NCBI GenBank assembly: GCA_009773515.1
Contig: WSXX01000012.1
Coordinates: 124,001-188,000 of the forward strand
Source of the DNA: Bacteroidota bacterium
Lineage (GTDB): Bacteria; Bacteroidota; Bacteroidia; Bacteroidales; Lentimicrobiaceae
Direction of reading: 5' to 3'
Length of the DNA: 64,000 nucleotides
The notes below the pieces were generated by a model. It made no database searches and had not been told where the DNA came from. It worked only from the letters and a program-made list of their open reading frames with translations. Each line of letters begins with the position of its first letter. Within the stretch, counting starts at the first letter, position 1. The position numbers were made by a program, and so were the translations under genes. Below are positions 1-9,272 of this stretch, in pieces.

Positions 1-2
1 TT

Positions 3-440
3 AATCCTTACAGCTCTCCCTATGAGGCATTTATAAATTATATGAATGCTTTGTCTGATTTTATCAGAAGATTAGAAACCGCTCAGGTACAGGCAGAGCC
101 TGCGCCTGAATACAGTATTCCTGATCCCAAAGCGCTTACATCAAAGTCAAGACTCGCTATCAGGGATAGTGAAGAGCCTGAAACCTCTGAAGATTTTGAA
201 ATTCTTCTCAGCCTTTCCAAAGCCAAACTCAAAGAATTTTTAGCGTCTGTTGATGCAAAAACATTGGCTTATTCCTTGTACGACCGATCAGAGGATGAGA
301 TTAAAAAATTGATAAAAAAACTTCCTGATACATTTCGTGAAGAGCTTGCAGCAGTAAGGACTCAGATAAAAAAACCACGTAAGTCCACACTCGACTCCTA
401 CAAAAACAAGGTGACTGATATGCTGAAGTCGCTGTTTTAA
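3..440 (+). CDS. C-terminal end of a protein with a FliG-like domain (partial)
   Basis: The reading frame is open to the left edge of the window, so this is the 3' end of a longer gene; the first in-window Met (position 42) is probably internal. The visible 145 or so residues include a Pro/Glu-rich linker, then a helical segment reading LLSLSKAKLKEFLASVDAKT and continuing with LAYSLYDRSEDEIKKLIKKL. This pattern (hydrophobic turn, D..TLA.AL....E..K...... ) resembles the middle or C-terminal repeat of the flagellar switch protein FliG. Nothing else flagellar is present, and most Bacteroidota lack flagella, so this is probably a FliG-like helical domain reused elsewhere. It is followed by a promoter-like box and the glycogen enzyme gene. 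The function is unknown and the homology call is by eye only. Confidence 0.6.
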   Translation, partial: NPYSSPYEAFINYMNALSDFIRRLETAQVQAEPAPEYSIPDPKALTSKSRLAIRDSEEPETSEDFEILLSLSKAKLKEFLASVDAKTLAYSLYDRSEDEIKKLIKKLPDTFREELAAVRTQIKKPRKSTLDSYKNKVTDMLKSLF

Positions 441-444
441 TCCG

Positions 445-452
445 TATTTTTG
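445..452 (+). promoter_or_regulatory. Bacteroidota -7 promoter box (TATTTTTG)
   Basis: TATTTTTG fits the Bacteroidota -7 consensus TAnnTTTG. It lies in the gap before the glycogen synthase-phosphorylase gene, about 110 bases upstream of the preferred start. No clear -33 TTTG element is seen at the right distance. Confidence 0.4.
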
Positions 453-560
453 CACCGCCGAATTTCGGGATGAAATCTGGTAGTTCTGTAATGAACTGCT
501 TATCAGATATTCATGTTCGGAGATATGTTAAACGGCGAAATCTTAACCCAGATAATAAAC

Positions 561-3500
561 ATGACCGAAAAGAAAAACCTAAGGCCAGATTATATTTTTG
601 AAACAAGTTGGGAAATCTGTAATAAAGTTGGAGGCATATATACGGTTGTTTCAACCAAAGCCCCTGGAATACAGAAAGAATACGAAGATAACTACATCCT
701 CATAGGCCCTGATGTTTGGAAGGAAACCGATCAGAATCCTGATTTTATCGAAGACAGGTATATTTACAAATCATGGCGTGAATTTGCCGAATCGCGTGGC
801 CTGCACATTCGTATTGGCCGTTGGAACATAAAAAGCCGCCCTATTGTTGTGCTGGTGGACTTTACTCCATATTTCCATCAGAAAGATATAATCTTTGCCA
901 AGTTCTGGGAATCTTATCAGCTCGATTCAATCTCCGGTCAGTGGGATTATGTTGAACCTGCACTTTTTGGCTACGCTGCAGCAAGAGTGATAGAAAATTT
1001 TTATGAGTTCAATATCTCCGCTCACGATAAACTGGTCGCTATTTTTCATGAATGGATGACAGCAACAGGAGTGCTTCACCTGAGAGAGAATGTTCCGCAG
1101 ATCGGTTGTATTTTTACTACGCACGCCACCGTGCTTGGCCGTTCAATTGCAGGTAATAACCTTCCGCTTTACAGCGAATTCGACAATTACCCCGGAGAAA
1201 CCACAGCCAGAAGGTTTGACGTGATGTCAAAGTTTTCGCTTGAAAGAGCTGCTGCCCGTGTCAGCGATGTTTTTACAACAGTAAGTGAGATTACAGCCGA
1301 AGAATGCAAACATTTCCTGGGGCGGCAGGTTGACATTGTTACTCCTAATGGATTTGATGATGGTTTTGTACCTCCACCGGCTGAGTTTGCTAACCGGCGC
1401 GAAATTGCCCGAATCAAACTAATGCAGGTTAGCCGTGCGTTGTTTAATACCGATCTTCCGGATGACAGCCTGCTGGTAATCAACAGCGGCCGTTATGAGT
1501 TCAGAAACAAGGGAATAGATCTTTATATTGATGCGCTCGCACGCCTGAATAAAAATCCTGACCTTAAAAAGAGCATTATTGCATTTATTGCAGTTCCAGC
1601 GAATCATACCGGTGCTTCAGCCGACCTTAACAACAGATTAAATAATCCCGATTTCAACCATCCGGTTGAAGGTGTTTATCTGACTCACGGACTTCACGAT
1701 TATGAATACGATAGTGTAATCAACCGTGCTAGATCAGCTGGTTTGCTCAATAAAACCGGTGATAAAGTAAAACTGATTTTTGTCCCTTCATATCTTAATG
1801 GTTTTGATGGAATTTTTAACCTTGATTATTACGAATTGCTGATCGGGTTTGATTTATCGGTTTTCCCATCTTATTACGAACCTTGGGGATATACTCCTTT
1901 AGAGAGTCTTGCCTTTCATATTCCTACCATCACCACCTCTCTGGCTGGTTTTGGATTATGGATACGAGAAAAATATAGTGAATGTGAGCCCGGGGCCTGG
2001 GTGCTCGATCGCACCGATACCAATAGCGAAGCTGTTACAACTTCAATTGCACGGATAATTGGTGATTATTGCACATTTGATATTGAACAGGTTAAAGCTG
2101 CACGAAAACTTGCCTGGGATATTTCGCGGATTGCCTTATGGGATGAGCTCACCGATAAATATCGCTCAGCTTTCGGAATTGCGCTTGACAAAACTTTGGC
2201 GCGCGAAGAACTTTATCGCGATAAAAGGCAGCCCGATACACTTATGTCGTTTCCGCTGAAACAACATTCCACACCTGTTTGGCATAAAGTGTTGGTAAAA
2301 CCAGGCATTCCTGAAAGATTCAACGGTTTGAAACGACTCTCGCGCAACTTATGGTGGTGCTGGCATCCCGAAGCAGAAGAGCTTTTCAGAATGATTGATC
2401 CCATGCAATGGGAACAACTCAATCATAACCCCATCGCTTTACTCGAATCGCTTACCGTTAAACAAATGCTTCAGCTTGAGCGGAATGAGGTTTTTCTTGA
2501 AAAACTCGACCGTGTTTATGAGCAGTTCGAAGTTTACATGAAAAAAGCTTCAGAAAAGCCCGCCCATCAGATCGCTTACTTCAGCATGGAATACGGACTG
2601 CATGATACAGTGCAGATATTCTCAGGAGGTTTGGGAATGCTTGCAGGTGATTATCTGAAAGAAGCCAGCGATTCTAATGTTAATATGGTTGGTGTAGGAT
2701 TGCTTTATCGTTATGGATATTTTAAACAGAATTTATCCATCTCCGGCGATCAGATTGATACTTACAACCCTCAGAAATTTACACACATGCCGCTTAAGCC
2801 GGTGCGCACTTCAAACGGCGAATGGCTTAAAGTCTCTATCGCACTCCCCGGCCGCAATCTTTATGCAAAGGTGTGGAGGCTTGATGTGGGTCGTATTCCT
2901 CTGTATTTACTCGATGCTGATATTGAAGAAAACAGCGATGCTGACCGTTTTATTACCCATCAGCTTTATGGCGGTGATTGGGACAACCGCTTCAAGCAGG
3001 AATTACTGCTTGGTGTTGGTGGTATAAGGGTTTTGAATACCCTTGGACTTAATCCTTCAGTATTTCATTGCAATGAAGGTCATGCTGCTTTCATCGGAAT
3101 TGAGCGCCTGAGGTTACTGGTTCAAGAGAAAAAGTTTTTGTTTGACCAGGCTGTTGAGATTGTCAGAGCAACACAGTTGTTTACAACGCACACGCCTGTT
3201 CCTGCCGGACATGATGCTTTCAGTGAAGACGTTCTGCGTGCCTACATCCCTCATTATGCTGATCGCCTCAATATCAGCTGGAATACCTTTATGAATCTGG
3301 GTAGGTTTGTTGAAGATAAACATGATGAGAAGTTCTCGATGAGCGTGCTTGCCACCAGATTATCGCAAATGATGAACGGTGTAAGTCGTATTCATGGAAG
3401 AGTCAGTCGCGAAATGTTCCAGGGAATGTTCCCGGGGTATTTTTCTGATGAACTTTATATCAGTCACGTTACCAATGGAGTACATATGCCTTCATGGACT

Positions 3501-4823
3501 TCGCCCGAATGGCAGAAGGTTTATGCTAAACTTTTTAATGAAGAGAATATCCTTAACCAGACAGACCGCAGTGCGTGGGAAAAAATCAGGGAAGTTCCTG
3601 ATGAAGAAATCTGGAATTTGAGGGAAAGTCATAGAAAAACCCTGATTAATTATCTGAAAAAGAGGGTAGGGGAAGATTTAAGGCGCAGGCAGGAGAATCC
3701 AAAATTCATAATGAAGACTTTGGACGCGTTAAATGATAAAACCCTTACCATTGGTTTCGCACGTCGCTTTGCAACTTACAAACGCGCACATTTGCTGTTC
3801 GCTAATCCTGAACGCCTTTCACAACTTGTCAACAATAAAGAAAGGCCGGTTCAGTTTGTGTTTGCCGGAAAAGCTCATCCTGCCGATAAAGCAGGTCAGG
3901 ATCTGATTAAACGCATTATTGAGTATTCGAAAATGCCCGAATTTTTCGGAAAAATTATTTTCGTCGAAAATTACGACATGAAGCTTGGTGCCAAACTTGT
4001 GCAGGGCGTCGATGTGTGGCTGAACACCCCGACACGTCCATTGGAAGCTTCCGGAACAAGTGGCGAAAAAGCGGTGATGAACGGAGTACTTAACTTTAGT
4101 GTGTTAGACGGATGGTGGGCTGAAGGCTACAAACCGGGAGCCGGTTGGTCACTTCAGGAAGAAAGAACTTACGAAAATCAACAGTTTCAGGATGAACTTG
4201 ATGCTGAAACTATTTATAATATCTTCGAAGAAGATATTATTCCTGATTTCTACAACCGTAACAAAAAGGGTATTCCTGAAAAATGGGTGTCAGGTATTAA
4301 AAACACCATTGCCCTTATCTCTCCCGAGTTTACGATGAAACGTATGCTCGACGACTACTACAAACAGTTCTACAATAACCTGATCAGTCGCTCAACAATT
4401 TTATTTGCAAATGAATATGAAAATATCCGTTTGCTTTCAGCATGGAAACGGAGAATGTTGCGTGGTTGGGATAGTATTGAGGTTGTTTCAGTAAAGGTTC
4501 CTGACTCTTCGAAAAAAGCACTCAGACTCGGAGAAAATTTTGTGGCTGAAATTGTTCTTAATGTTAATGAATTGTCAGCCAGTGACATAGGTCTGGAAGT
4601 TCTTTTCGGACATAAAATAAATGACGAAGTCAAGACAATTTCATTTATAGAAGATATGACTGTTGCAGGTGTAAATGGCAACATTGTTACTTTCTTTATT
4701 GAAATTCCTACTTTACAGGCAGGTGTTTTCGATTATGCTTTCAGGCTCGGTCCTCGTCATCCGCTCTTGCCGCACAGGCAGGATTTTAATCTGATCAGAT
4801 GGATTTCGGCTTTGCCGGATTAA
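561..4823 (+). CDS. Glycogen synthase (GT3-type) - alpha-glucan phosphorylase (GT35) fusion
   Basis: A 1420-residue cytoplasmic enzyme of glycogen metabolism. The first ~560 residues resemble GT3 (animal/yeast-type) glycogen synthase: YIFETSWEICNKVGGIYTV near the N-terminus, then FHEWM, THATVLGRS and PSYYEPWGYTPLES. From about residue 580 the protein is an alpha-glucan phosphorylase of the short DUF3417-containing type: NLWWCWHPEAEELF, FSMEYGLHDTVQIFSGGLG, CNEGHAAF. The PLP-binding motif EASGTSGEKAVMNG has its Lys near residue 1170. Such synthase-phosphorylase fusions are known in Bacteroidota and are annotated as alpha-glucan family phosphorylase. I prefer the ATG at 561 over one at 513 because the homologous segment begins a few residues after it. 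Synthesis and phosphorolysis in one chain would couple building and breakdown of glycogen. Confidence 0.93.
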   Translation: MTEKKNLRPDYIFETSWEICNKVGGIYTVVSTKAPGIQKEYEDNYILIGPDVWKETDQNPDFIEDRYIYKSWREFAESRGLHIRIGRWNIKSRPIVVLVDFTPYFHQKDIIFAKFWESYQLDSISGQWDYVEPALFGYAAARVIENFYEFNISAHDKLVAIFHEWMTATGVLHLRENVPQIGCIFTTHATVLGRSIAGNNLPLYSEFDNYPGETTARRFDVMSKFSLERAAARVSDVFTTVSEITAEECKHFLGRQVDIVTPNGFDDGFVPPPAEFANRREIARIKLMQVSRALFNTDLPDDSLLVINSGRYEFRNKGIDLYIDALARLNKNPDLKKSIIAFIAVPANHTGASADLNNRLNNPDFNHPVEGVYLTHGLHDYEYDSVINRARSAGLLNKTGDKVKLIFVPSYLNGFDGIFNLDYYELLIGFDLSVFPSYYEPWGYTPLESLAFHIPTITTSLAGFGLWIREKYSECEPGAWVLDRTDTNSEAVTTSIARIIGDYCTFDIEQVKAARKLAWDISRIALWDELTDKYRSAFGIALDKTLAREELYRDKRQPDTLMSFPLKQHSTPVWHKVLVKPGIPERFNGLKRLSRNLWWCWHPEAEELFRMIDPMQWEQLNHNPIALLESLTVKQMLQLERNEVFLEKLDRVYEQFEVYMKKASEKPAHQIAYFSMEYGLHDTVQIFSGGLGMLAGDYLKEASDSNVNMVGVGLLYRYGYFKQNLSISGDQIDTYNPQKFTHMPLKPVRTSNGEWLKVSIALPGRNLYAKVWRLDVGRIPLYLLDADIEENSDADRFITHQLYGGDWDNRFKQELLLGVGGIRVLNTLGLNPSVFHCNEGHAAFIGIERLRLLVQEKKFLFDQAVEIVRATQLFTTHTPVPAGHDAFSEDVLRAYIPHYADRLNISWNTFMNLGRFVEDKHDEKFSMSVLATRLSQMMNGVSRIHGRVSREMFQGMFPGYFSDELYISHVTNGVHMPSWTSPEWQKVYAKLFNEENILNQTDRSAWEKIREVPDEEIWNLRESHRKTLINYLKKRVGEDLRRRQENPKFIMKTLDALNDKTLTIGFARRFATYKRAHLLFANPERLSQLVNNKERPVQFVFAGKAHPADKAGQDLIKRIIEYSKMPEFFGKIIFVENYDMKLGAKLVQGVDVWLNTPTRPLEASGTSGEKAVMNGVLNFSVLDGWWAEGYKPGAGWSLQEERTYENQQFQDELDAETIYNIFEEDIIPDFYNRNKKGIPEKWVSGIKNTIALISPEFTMKRMLDDYYKQFYNNLISRSTILFANEYENIRLLSAWKRRMLRGWDSIEVVSVKVPDSSKKALRLGENFVAEIVLNVNELSASDIGLEVLFGHKINDEVKTISFIEDMTVAGVNGNIVTFFIEIPTLQAGVFDYAFRLGPRHPLLPHRQDFNLIRWISALPD

Positions 4824-4885
4824 ATCCGGAATCAGAGAACATTTTCCTGAATTGTTAAATTATTAAAATCAACAAACAGAAAATC

Positions 4886-5632
4886 ATGAAGTTACTCGAA
4901 GGAAAAACTGCACTGGTTACCGGAGGTGCCAGAGGAATAGGAAAAGCAATTGCGCTGAAATTTGCCCAGGAAGGCGCAAATGTTGCATTCTCGGATCTCA
5001 ACTATGACGATAATTCCATAGCACTTGAAAAAGAAATTGCTGATTTTGGCGTTAAAGCCAAAGGATATGCATCTGATGCAAGCTCCTTCGACGGCAGCGA
5101 TAAGTTAATCAATGACGTTATGGCTGATTTCGGACGAATTGATGTTTTGGTCAACAATGCCGGAATTACACGTGATGGCCTGCTTATGCGAATGACCGAA
5201 GCCGATTGGGATCTTGTGATCAAAGTTAACCTGAAGTCTATTTTTAATATGACCAAAGCAGTTCAGAAGGTTATGCTTAAGCAAAGAAGCGGTTCTATTG
5301 TGAATATGAGCTCTGTTGTCGGACTGTCGGGCAATGCCGGACAATCAAATTATTCTGCCTCAAAAGCCGGACTGATTGGTTTTACCAAATCTATTGCTCA
5401 GGAACTTGGCTCGCGAAGCATCCGATGCAACGCCATTGCACCGGGCTTTATTGAAACCGATATGACTGCAAAACTGCCTGAAGATGTTCGCAAAAACTGG
5501 ATTGAAGGTATTCCATTGAAACGTGGCGGAAAACCAGAAGATGTTGCTGACGTAGCACTCTTTCTCGCCTCTGATTTGTCGTCATATGTTACCGGACAGG
5601 TTATCAGTGTGTGCGGCGGTATGCATATGTAA
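4886..5632 (+). CDS. fabG: 3-oxoacyl-ACP reductase (FabG-type SDR)
   Basis: A 248-residue classical short-chain dehydrogenase. It has the NAD(P)-binding TGGARGIGKAIA near residue 12, NNAGITRDGLLMRMTEADWD around residue 90, the catalytic Ser in SIVNMSSVVG, the YSASKAG Tyr/Lys pair, and the C-terminal VTGQVISVCGGMHM. The length and the NAGITRD signature are typical of FabG, which reduces 3-oxoacyl-ACP in fatty acid elongation. A second, diverged copy lies at 42081-42824 in a different context (thiolase operon). This copy stands 60 bases after the glycogen enzyme and is followed by a strong terminator, so it may be read from an upstream promoter or its own. The specific substrate cannot be proved from sequence, but fatty acid synthesis is the most likely role. 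Confidence 0.88.
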   Translation: MKLLEGKTALVTGGARGIGKAIALKFAQEGANVAFSDLNYDDNSIALEKEIADFGVKAKGYASDASSFDGSDKLINDVMADFGRIDVLVNNAGITRDGLLMRMTEADWDLVIKVNLKSIFNMTKAVQKVMLKQRSGSIVNMSSVVGLSGNAGQSNYSASKAGLIGFTKSIAQELGSRSIRCNAIAPGFIETDMTAKLPEDVRKNWIEGIPLKRGGKPEDVADVALFLASDLSSYVTGQVISVCGGMHM

Positions 5633-5654
5633 CCGGAATCGGATAATGAATCAT

Positions 5655-5682
5655 AAAAGCCGCTTTAATGCGGCTTTTTTTT
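5655..5682 (+). terminator. Rho-independent terminator after fabG
   Basis: A 9-bp stem AAAAGCCGC / GCGGCTTTT with a 6-base loop is followed by a T run. It is placed 22 bases after the fabG stop. Confidence 0.85.
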
Positions 5683-5720
5683 ACTCTTTCAATCCAGCGC
5701 CGGCATTGAGGATTATTATT

Positions 5721-5728
5721 TATATTTG
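5721..5728 (+). promoter_or_regulatory. Bacteroidota -7 promoter box (TATATTTG)
   Basis: TATATTTG matches TAnnTTTG and lies 24 bases upstream of the ATG at 5753, just after the fabG terminator, which marks the start of a new transcript. No convincing -33 box. Confidence 0.5.
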
Positions 5729-5752
5729 TATCATACTTAACCAAAAACAGCT

Positions 5753-6439
5753 ATGAAAAAAATTTCATTGTTTTTATCAATGTTTGTGCTGCTGTTGACA
5801 GCCAGATCTCAGAATTGTGAAGGTTTCTTTCCAGTAAAAGAGGGAACTGTTATCGAAATGCAGAGTTTTAATCCAAAAGATAAACTGCAGGCGACCAGCA
5901 GACAAACTATCCTGTCAGTCAACTCTTTGGCTGAAGGACTGGCAATTAAAGTGAAAAGTGAACAATTTGACGATAAAAATAAACCTGTTTTCGATCAGGA
6001 ACTGGAAATGCGCTGCATTGGTGATGTTTTTTATATGGATATGAAAAATTTCCTCGACCCAAAAACCATGAGCGGTTTTAAGGATATGGAAGTTACTGTC
6101 AGTGGCGCAGACCTGGAGTTTCCCGGCGTTATGCAGGTGGGACAAACACTGAAAGATGGTGATATCAAAATGGCTGTTAACTCATCGGGGATGAATATTA
6201 TGAATCTTGAAGTTAAGATTTATAACCGAAAGGTTGAAGCCCTTGAATCCATCACAACACCAGCCGGAACTTTTGAGTGCTACAAGGTGAGTTATGACAC
6301 AGAGTTTCGCACAATGTTTAAAATTACAGCAAAAGGTACTGAATGGATTTCGCGGAATGTGGGAACTGTGAAATCAGAGCAATACGACAAGAATGGCAAA
6401 CTTACCGGTTATACTTTGCTGACTAAATTCGGCAAATAA
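5753..6439 (+). CDS. Secreted beta-rich protein, DUF3108/TapB-like
   Basis: A 228-residue protein starting with a signal peptide (MKKISLFLSMFVLLLTARSQ) that ends in the SQ often seen at Bacteroidota signal cleavage sites. The mature part begins NCEGFFPVKEGT and carries repeated beta-strand-like stretches. The late segment TTPAGTFECYKVSYDTEF and the ending GTVKSEQYDKNGKLTGYTLL resemble the DUF3108-like/TapB group of exported proteins, where PAGTFxCxK is a recurring motif. No catalytic residues are recognisable and no lipoprotein Cys is present. It sits alone between a terminator and the next gene, so it is probably monocistronic. A periplasmic location is inferred from the signal; the molecular role is unknown. 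Confidence 0.75.
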   Translation: MKKISLFLSMFVLLLTARSQNCEGFFPVKEGTVIEMQSFNPKDKLQATSRQTILSVNSLAEGLAIKVKSEQFDDKNKPVFDQELEMRCIGDVFYMDMKNFLDPKTMSGFKDMEVTVSGADLEFPGVMQVGQTLKDGDIKMAVNSSGMNIMNLEVKIYNRKVEALESITTPAGTFECYKVSYDTEFRTMFKITAKGTEWISRNVGTVKSEQYDKNGKLTGYTLLTKFGK

Positions 6440-6493
6440 TCAACATCATGTCTGTTTCAATCATTTGATTTTCAAGGTTCAAAAACGGTTCAT

Positions 6494-6501
6494 TAATTTT
6501 G
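6494..6501 (+). promoter_or_regulatory. Possible -7 promoter box (TAATTTTG)
   Basis: TAATTTTG fits TAnnTTTG and lies about 50 bases upstream of the VWA protein start. No good -33 element is seen. Confidence 0.35.
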
Positions 6502-6553
6502 ATGATTTCACCTTTCAGATCCGCTACAATTACTAAATTTTAATTTTACTGCT

Positions 6554-8641
6554 TTGGGCTTTCAAATAATTTCAGGATCACCAATCTGGTTAACAATTTT
6601 ATGTGCTCTGCTGGGAGCCGGCGTTGCTGCAATCTTATATTTCAGGAACACTTCTTCCGGTTTCCCACGGTCGCTCGTTATTTTTCTGGCTATTCTCCGT
6701 TTTGTAACCTTTACCCTTATTTCTTTTCTGGTTTTGTCTCCGATGGTAAGGGTAATAAGCCGCGATGTTGAAAAACCATCAATTGTTATCGGTATTGATA
6801 ACTCAAATTCAATGATCAAGGGGAAAGACTCGGTTTTTCTTTCAGATCGTTTACCGGAATTTCTGAGTAAAATTAAATCTGATATCGGCAATCAGTATGA
6901 TGTGAAGTTTTTCGTTTTTGGACAGAATGTCGTGGAATCAGATACTGCTGATTTCTCTGATGGCAAAACAGATATTTCATCTCTGCTAAGTGTTGTAAAT
7001 TCCCGTTATTACAACCGCAATCTGGGCGCTATGATTCTTTTATCTGATGGAATCTATAATTCCGGAGAAAACCCATTGTATCAGGTCCGCAACCTGACTT
7101 TTCCGGTTTTTACCGTTAAATTTGGCGATACAACAGTTAACCGCGATCTGATTATCAGTAAAGTGAACCACAACCGCTATGCATATAAGGGCAATCAGTT
7201 TCCTGTTGAAGTATTGGTTCATGCCCGCGAAGCTGCCGGAGAGTCAACCCGCCTGGTTGTTACTTCAGAAGGGGAGGAGATATTTTCGCGAAATATAAGT
7301 GTTTCCTCAGGAAATCAGGTGTTTACCATTCCTCTTCTGATTGAAGCCAAAGAATCAGGTTTGAAAAAGTACAGAATTGTGGTTGAAAACATTTCCGGCG
7401 AGATAAGCCTTGAGAATAATGCCAGAGATATTTTTGTTGAAGTTAAAGAGATGCGGCAAAAAATTGCTGTTGTCGCAAATTCTCCGCACCCCGATCTAGC
7501 TGCACTGAAACGGGCGCTTGAATACAGCAATAACTTTGAAGCTGAAATGTTCTTTGTTGATAATTTTACGGCAAATATCGCTGATTACAGCCTGTATGTT
7601 CTTCATCAGTTGCCTTCAGCATCCAATCAGAGTACAAGGCTGATGGATGAACTTACTAGATTGAAAATTCCGGCTTTGTTTATTCTCGGATCACAAACTG
7701 ATATTCCGCGCCTTAACCGGATGCAGGCTGGTGTGTCGCTGGTTGGACATAATAATTCAAGCAACGAAGCATTGCCCGCATTGAACAGAAATTTTCCGCT
7801 TTTTATCATTACTGAGCAAATGGAGAATCTCTTTGCAGATTTGCCTCCTTTGGTTTCACCCTTTGGCAATTATCAGATATCAAATGCCACCTATTCACTG
7901 GCACATCAGAAAATAGGACAACTTAAGACAGAGTTGCCTTTGGTAGCGTTCGCTCAGACAGCTGATGTAAGGTATGGTTTTATTGCCGGTGAAGGTATCT
8001 GGAAATGGAGAATGCATGATTTTGCTGCCAATGGCAACCATTATACCTTTGATGATTTTGTTGTGAAATCTGTTCAATATCTTTCTCAGCAAACCGAGAA
8101 GGGTAAATTCAGGGTGTTCTGGAATAATTATTACGCTGAAAATGATCCGGTTGAGTTCTCTGCAAGATTGTACAACGATTCTGACCAACCCATTACCGGG
8201 CCTGAAGTCAGCATTATTATTACCAGCGAACAGGGTAAAGAGTTCAACTATTCGTTCTCAATTAATGATGAATCTTACCACCTTCAGATTGGTTCATTGC
8301 CCGCTGGTTTATATTCCTTCAGGGCAGAAACTGACCCTGGTACCGGGGTTTTGGTGAAAACCGGAAACTTTGTCGTTACTTCCTTGATTCTTGAAGATGT
8401 AAACACGGTGGCTGATCATCGGCTGCTTGATGCCATTGCATCTGAAACTGGAGGTATCTCATTTTTTCAGGATGAAATTGATAAAATATCGGAAACCATT
8501 CGCAACAGAGATGATATTAAGCCAGTGGTATATTCAAAAAGAAGATATACCGATCTTGTTGACTTCTACCCTTTGCTGATTCTGCTGATATTGATGATGG
8601 GTGTGGAGTGGTTTCTGCGTAAATATTCAGGAAGTTACTGA
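6554..8641 (+). CDS. Membrane-anchored VWA-domain protein
   Basis: A 695-residue protein with two N-terminal membrane spans (about residues 11-28 and 38-62) and a third at the very C-terminus (FYPLLILLILMMGVEWFL). Between them, from about residue 75, is a von Willebrand factor A-like domain. It keeps the metal-site motif DxSxS (GIDNSNSM) and the later LLSDGIYN. The central part (VEVLVHAREAAGESTRLVV, RLYNDSDQPITGPEVSIIIT) looks like Ig-like beta domains. The layout resembles the large standalone VWA proteins related to BatA/BatB of Bacteroidota, but no Bat operon genes or MoxR ATPase are adjacent. The start is a TTG; no in-frame ATG fits before the first span, so the start is uncertain. The protein-binding partner is unknown. 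Confidence 0.78.
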   Translation: MGFQIISGSPIWLTILCALLGAGVAAILYFRNTSSGFPRSLVIFLAILRFVTFTLISFLVLSPMVRVISRDVEKPSIVIGIDNSNSMIKGKDSVFLSDRLPEFLSKIKSDIGNQYDVKFFVFGQNVVESDTADFSDGKTDISSLLSVVNSRYYNRNLGAMILLSDGIYNSGENPLYQVRNLTFPVFTVKFGDTTVNRDLIISKVNHNRYAYKGNQFPVEVLVHAREAAGESTRLVVTSEGEEIFSRNISVSSGNQVFTIPLLIEAKESGLKKYRIVVENISGEISLENNARDIFVEVKEMRQKIAVVANSPHPDLAALKRALEYSNNFEAEMFFVDNFTANIADYSLYVLHQLPSASNQSTRLMDELTRLKIPALFILGSQTDIPRLNRMQAGVSLVGHNNSSNEALPALNRNFPLFIITEQMENLFADLPPLVSPFGNYQISNATYSLAHQKIGQLKTELPLVAFAQTADVRYGFIAGEGIWKWRMHDFAANGNHYTFDDFVVKSVQYLSQQTEKGKFRVFWNNYYAENDPVEFSARLYNDSDQPITGPEVSIIITSEQGKEFNYSFSINDESYHLQIGSLPAGLYSFRAETDPGTGVLVKTGNFVVTSLILEDVNTVADHRLLDAIASETGGISFFQDEIDKISETIRNRDDIKPVVYSKRRYTDLVDFYPLLILLILMMGVEWFLRKYSGSY

Positions 8642-8661
8642 TCCAAAAGTGATTTGCTTGA

Positions 8662-9093
8662 CTAATCTCCCAATGTAGATCTGAACATATTACCTGCCAT
8701 AAAAGCGAATGTTTCTATGGCATCTATTCTTCGTGCACTGTTGTAGTCACGGGTTGATTCCCATTTGTTTCCCGCCTTTTGATTGGAATAAGCCCTGTAG
8801 AGATATGCACTCAGGTTATCTGGACTTAAGTCGAGGCAAACCGAAAAATCAATTATTGCACCCTGAAAATCCTTTAACAACAATTTGTTGTAACCCCTGT
8901 GGAAGTAAGCAGTACTGATGGTGTTGTTCAATGAAATTGCGGCATCACACAATAAAATAGCTCTTTCGTACTTCTTCTGATTGGTTGCTTCAATGGCTGC
9001 TTTCAGATAATCAGAAGCTTTGGCCTGCCCCATGGCATTATTGACGAGCAAAAGAATTATTGTGAAAAGTACTGTTTGTCTGATATATTTCAT
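8662..9093 (-). CDS. Exported TPR-repeat protein
   Basis: About 143 residues from the ATG at 9093, which places a signal peptide (MKYIRQTVLFTIILLLVNNAMGQA) at the very start. A GTG/ATG further upstream at 9165 would put 24 polar residues before it and is less likely. The mature part holds tetratricopeptide-type helices: AIEATNQKKYERAILLCDAA, then ISTAYFHRGYNKLLLKDFQG with AIIDFSVCLDLSPDNLSAYLYRA. These are about two to three TPR units, which usually mediate protein-protein contacts. It converges with the VWA gene (stops 20 bases apart) with no clear terminator. The partner is unknown. Confidence 0.72.
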   Translation of the reverse strand: MKYIRQTVLFTIILLLVNNAMGQAKASDYLKAAIEATNQKKYERAILLCDAAISLNNTISTAYFHRGYNKLLLKDFQGAIIDFSVCLDLSPDNLSAYLYRAYSNQKAGNKWESTRDYNSARRIDAIETFAFMAGNMFRSTLGD

Positions 9094-9272
9094 TTTACAT
9101 TTCAGTTGTTCAGGCTTTTCCGGAAATGGTTGAATAGCCTGATATTCGTTAAATTCCCTTGTCAATCTTATTAAACGCTTATCACCCTGCTTATGTTACA
9201 GCTGAAGTACCCTTTTTTCAGAAAAATAGATCAGAGAATTTTGCGCTTGTCAGACTGTAAAAAACAGGCCAA

